From assembly GCA_027943245.1 (NCBI GenBank), contig JANDJZ010000753.1:1-35240 (forward strand): 35,240 nucleotides of DNA, given 5' to 3'. This DNA is from Acanthamoeba sp. SK_2022b. Lineage: Eukaryota; Discosea; Longamoebia; Acanthamoebidae. A program made the translations under genes and the position numbers. How positions within the stretch are numbered: position 1 is the stretch's first letter; every line of letters starts with the position of its first letter. The notes under the pieces are model-generated. The model was given only the letters and a program-made list of their open reading frames with translations, did not search any database and was not told where the DNA came from. This document shows, in pieces, positions 32,756-35,240 of the stretch.

Positions 32756-33287
32756 TTATCATCCTCAGGCTCATCAGAGGTGAGTTGATTCGTAGCAGCA
32801 GCATGGCATAAGAGCAAGCATACTGATACACCATGGGAAGGTCAGGTGCATCACATCTTCTCCTTCAAATATCATCATTCAATTTGAGCTTTTTGCCAGT
32901 GGACCCAATCCATAAACAGGTAGTGCACTGATGCCATGGACAGACTGACCTCAAGTAATGCTGCCAGGCACTTCTGTTGAGCAGCTCAGCAACAGTTCAG
33001 CAACAGCTTGTAGTACCATGTCCAGCTTGTGTGCCTAAGTGTACTTTCAAGCGCCTCTTTGAAAAAGGGAACACCCACAAAGTTCACACACAACAAGCTC
33101 CAGACTGAACTGAGCGGGGCGGCACCCCATCCTTCACTGCTGGGCACAGCCAATCCCTGGGCCTCCCCCTTCGTGCTCTTCATCGCTGTCTGAGTTGTAT
33201 GCCTCCCTTCCCCCGTGGGAACCCTTCTGCCTGTGCCTTGGTTAGTACGGCTAACGCGGGCCGGGGTAAGGGAGGTGATGATGCGCA
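32756..33287. other. Intergenic spacer between DnaJ and kinase genes
   Basis: 531 bp with normal composition between two genes on the same (minus) strand. It must contain the DnaJ 3' end and kinase promoter. I see no clear TATA box or other motif, and the small frames here look like chance. Confidence 0.5.
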
Positions 33288-33658
33288 CTACCTTTCGGGA
33301 ATGTAGTCCTGAAGATAAAGCTCCTCGATATGCTCTCCGGCCTCTCTTCTCCTCCGTACCTCCGCGTCAGTCTCTGTCTTGCTGTCTGGGCCAGGGAGAG
33401 CTTGATGCAGCAGCTGCGACCGGAAGGTTTTTTTTTTTTTTTGCACGCCGAGTGAGGGCCAGAAAGGGCTAGAAACTGAAATAGAAATAGATGAAGCGCG
33501 CATGTTGCTGACAAGGAGTTGGCTCTCCCGTACCTGGACCTGATCGGGTAGGATGGTGGTGGGAAAGACGATATTGAATTTGACTATCAGAAGACCTTTA
33601 TCGAACGGCCTCTTGTACGTCGGCATGCCTTCCCCAGGGATCTCCTTCACATCGCCTA

Positions 33659-33689
<31 letters not shown>

Positions 33690-35166
33690 ATAGATAACGA
33701 TTAACAAACACACAATCGAGGTACAACGACACACGCGTAACCAAGACGGAGAGCCCGTGTGGAGGGGGGGGGGAAGAGAGAGAGAGAGAGAGCAAGAGAC
33801 AAGCAAAAGAACGGAACCAACCAACCAACCAAGCACACGAGTGGATTGGTGGATACCGGGTTTGATGATTTGCTGTGGCTGAGATTTGAGGAGCAAGAGG
33901 CGACCGTCGAGATGAGTCACGGGCAGGGCAAAACCGGTGAGGGCCTGCAGGAGGGTGATGCCAAGTTCCATCATCAGATCAGACTCGTCCCGGCCGCCGC
34001 GAGTACGGCCGCTGCCGCGTTGGAATCGAGGGTGCGGTTTCATCTTGAGGACAAACAGCACGTCGCCATTGGCGTGGTCGGGAAGCTGATTGCCTTCGCC
34101 ACTGAAGGTGATCTTTTGGTTGTGGCGCATGCCCTTGTCCACGTGCACCTCCATCACCTTGGCCTCCTCCACCACCTTCTCGCCCCTGCACTTACTGCAG
34201 CGATCTGCGGCCTTGATGATCTCCCCTGGGAGGAGAGGGCCCAGGCATCACCTCACCTTGGTCAGCAACGGGGAGAGATGGGGGGGGACTCCACATGAGA
34301 GCGAGGTAGGGACAAGTAGCTGGCCCCACCCGGGGGGGGGAGGCGCGAGTTGCGGAGCGGTACTGGGGTTGGTTACCTTGTCCACGGCATTCGGGGCATA
34401 TGTGCTCCTGGTGAGTCACGAGCCCTGGTGCCAGCTGCACAATCCCCACGCAGATGCCGCGTCCACGGCACGTGTTACACTTGGCCCCGCCAGCCTGGCT
34501 CTTGGTACCACGTCTGCGCCATGCACGGCACAAACCAAAGAAGAAGAAGAAGAAGAAGAAAAGTGCGTGAGCGTGTGTCACACAAAAGGGGTACAAAAAA
34601 CTGGATGTACCCTTGACATAGGTCGCAAACGACTTGCCGCTCCACGGGCACTTGGAAGGATTTGCCGTTGTAGAGGTCCTCGAGTGTGACCTCGAGAGCC
34701 TGCGCAATATCCTCGGCCTTCTTCTCGCGGCGCCGACCTCCTCCGCCCCCAAAAGGCCATCCAGGGAAGGGAAAGTCTTCGCCTCCGCCCTCGCGCAGGC
34801 CCTCCTCTCCAAAACGATCGTAGAGCCTACGCTTTTCCCCATCCGACAGCACTTCGTAGGCCGTGCTCACCTCCTTGAACTGTGTCGCCACCAGGAGACA
34901 CAATAATTTGTTGTTGGGGGGCTGGCAAAATCATTCTCGGCTACTTTTAAAAATAAATGAATAAATAATATTCTACAGCCAAGGGGTGGATGTGTGCCGA
35001 GTGAGCGCACCTTTTCTTCGATTTCTGGATTGCCCTGGTTTTTGTCAGGGTGCAGCTGGCGGGCGAGCTTGCGGTAGGCTTTCTTGATGTCCTCCTCCGA
35101 CGCGTTGGGGGCAACCCCCAAGAGGTCATAGAGCCTGCGCTCCTTTACGCCACCACTTCCTTGCAT
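33288..35166 (-). CDS. Type I DnaJ (Hsp40, DNAJA-like) co-chaperone
   Basis: Six exons inferred: 35166-35011, 34879-34611, 34498-34377, 34225-33857, 33655-33534, 33413-33288, all GT-AG. They sum to 1164 bp (387 aa plus TAG). The product stimulates Hsp70 ATPase and delivers unfolded clients, probably in the cytosol because no targeting signal is seen. The J domain has HPD at residues 39-41. A short Gly/Phe-rich segment follows (GWPFGGGGG). Four zinc-finger CxxC motifs lie at 137-140, 149-152, 176-179 and 192-195. The C-terminal substrate-binding domains contain [15 protein letters not shown] and [13 protein letters not shown]. Length is close to human DNAJA1, but the farnesylation CaaX end is absent; the protein stops at YIPER. 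The start is the first ATG before the J domain. The exon 3 acceptor (34498) was chosen to keep frame and is the weakest junction. Confidence 0.93.
33658..33692. repeat. (TAAA)n tetranucleotide in DnaJ intron
   Basis: About eight TAAA units directly next to the acceptor of the inferred intron 33656-33856. On the coding strand this is TTTA repeats leading into TATAG, so it also serves as the pyrimidine-rich part of the splice acceptor. Confidence 0.9.
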
Positions 35167-35240
35167 CGGGGTTGTTGTTGCGCGGAAGGAACAACCAGGC
35201 CCTCCCTTCTCTTTTTTTTGGTGAGCAAAAAAAAACAAAA
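35167..35240. promoter_or_regulatory. DnaJ upstream region (partial)
   Basis: The last 74 bp lie upstream of the inferred DnaJ start. They carry two A/T homopolymer runs and no recognisable core-promoter element; the rest is outside the window. Confidence 0.3.

Noticed and set aside
1..35240. CRISPR array, tRNA and rRNA genes
   Set aside because: None of the repeats has spacer architecture, and no tRNA or rRNA sequence was recognised by eye.

Overview
The window looks like nuclear DNA of a protist with short GT-AG introns. Two multi-exon genes at the right end (29627-35166, both minus strand) encode a TKL-like kinase with a C-terminal SH2 domain (SHK architecture, best known from Dictyostelium and other Amoebozoa) and a type I DnaJ co-chaperone. 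The SHK-type gene is the best taxonomic clue, so I favour an amoebozoan; this is inference. TGA and TAG end the two host genes, so the standard code applies.

Layout. 1-305: a C/A-rich 20-bp minisatellite. 326-750: a triplicated unique motif and a 21-bp tandem repeat. 751-1600: a T-rich, strand-asymmetric tract, then AT-rich sequence to about 1900. From about 1900 to 28668 nearly everything is a simple-sequence satellite built on CCACAACA/CCATCACA words. Each block is almost pure C+A on one strand, and the orientation flips about a dozen times (AC blocks against GT blocks). Many flips sit at short inverted repeats or next to reversed fragments of one LTR. The satellite gives long spurious open frames (His/Thr/Asn/Pro or Leu/Trp/Cys/Val) that should not be read as genes.

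Embedded in the satellite is a complete Ty1/copia-type retrotransposon (7052-11638). It has 227-bp LTRs differing at one base, a perfect 5-bp target duplication (TTGTC) and a primer site matching the anticodon arm of initiator tRNA-Met. Its gag-pol frame carries nine internal TGA codons and one frameshift. The stops and several replaced motif residues fit CpG-to-TpG/CpA decay. A solo LTR (5411-5634), an internally deleted relic (24267-25292) and reversed LTR pieces (about 4869, 6474, 21101) belong to the same family.

The most unexpected feature in the satellite is a minus-strand open frame at 22173-22439. It starts with a textbook signal peptide and reads straight into the His/Asn/Thr/Pro-rich repeat, so part of the satellite may derive from, or still encode, a secreted low-complexity protein.

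From 28669 the satellite stops. About 1 kb of unassigned unique DNA follows, then the SHK-type kinase gene (14 inferred exons, one of only 15 bp) and, upstream of it in the same orientation, the DnaJ gene (6 inferred exons, 387 aa). In both genes every proposed junction keeps frame and the exon sums are divisible by three. No tRNA, rRNA or CRISPR array was recognised.
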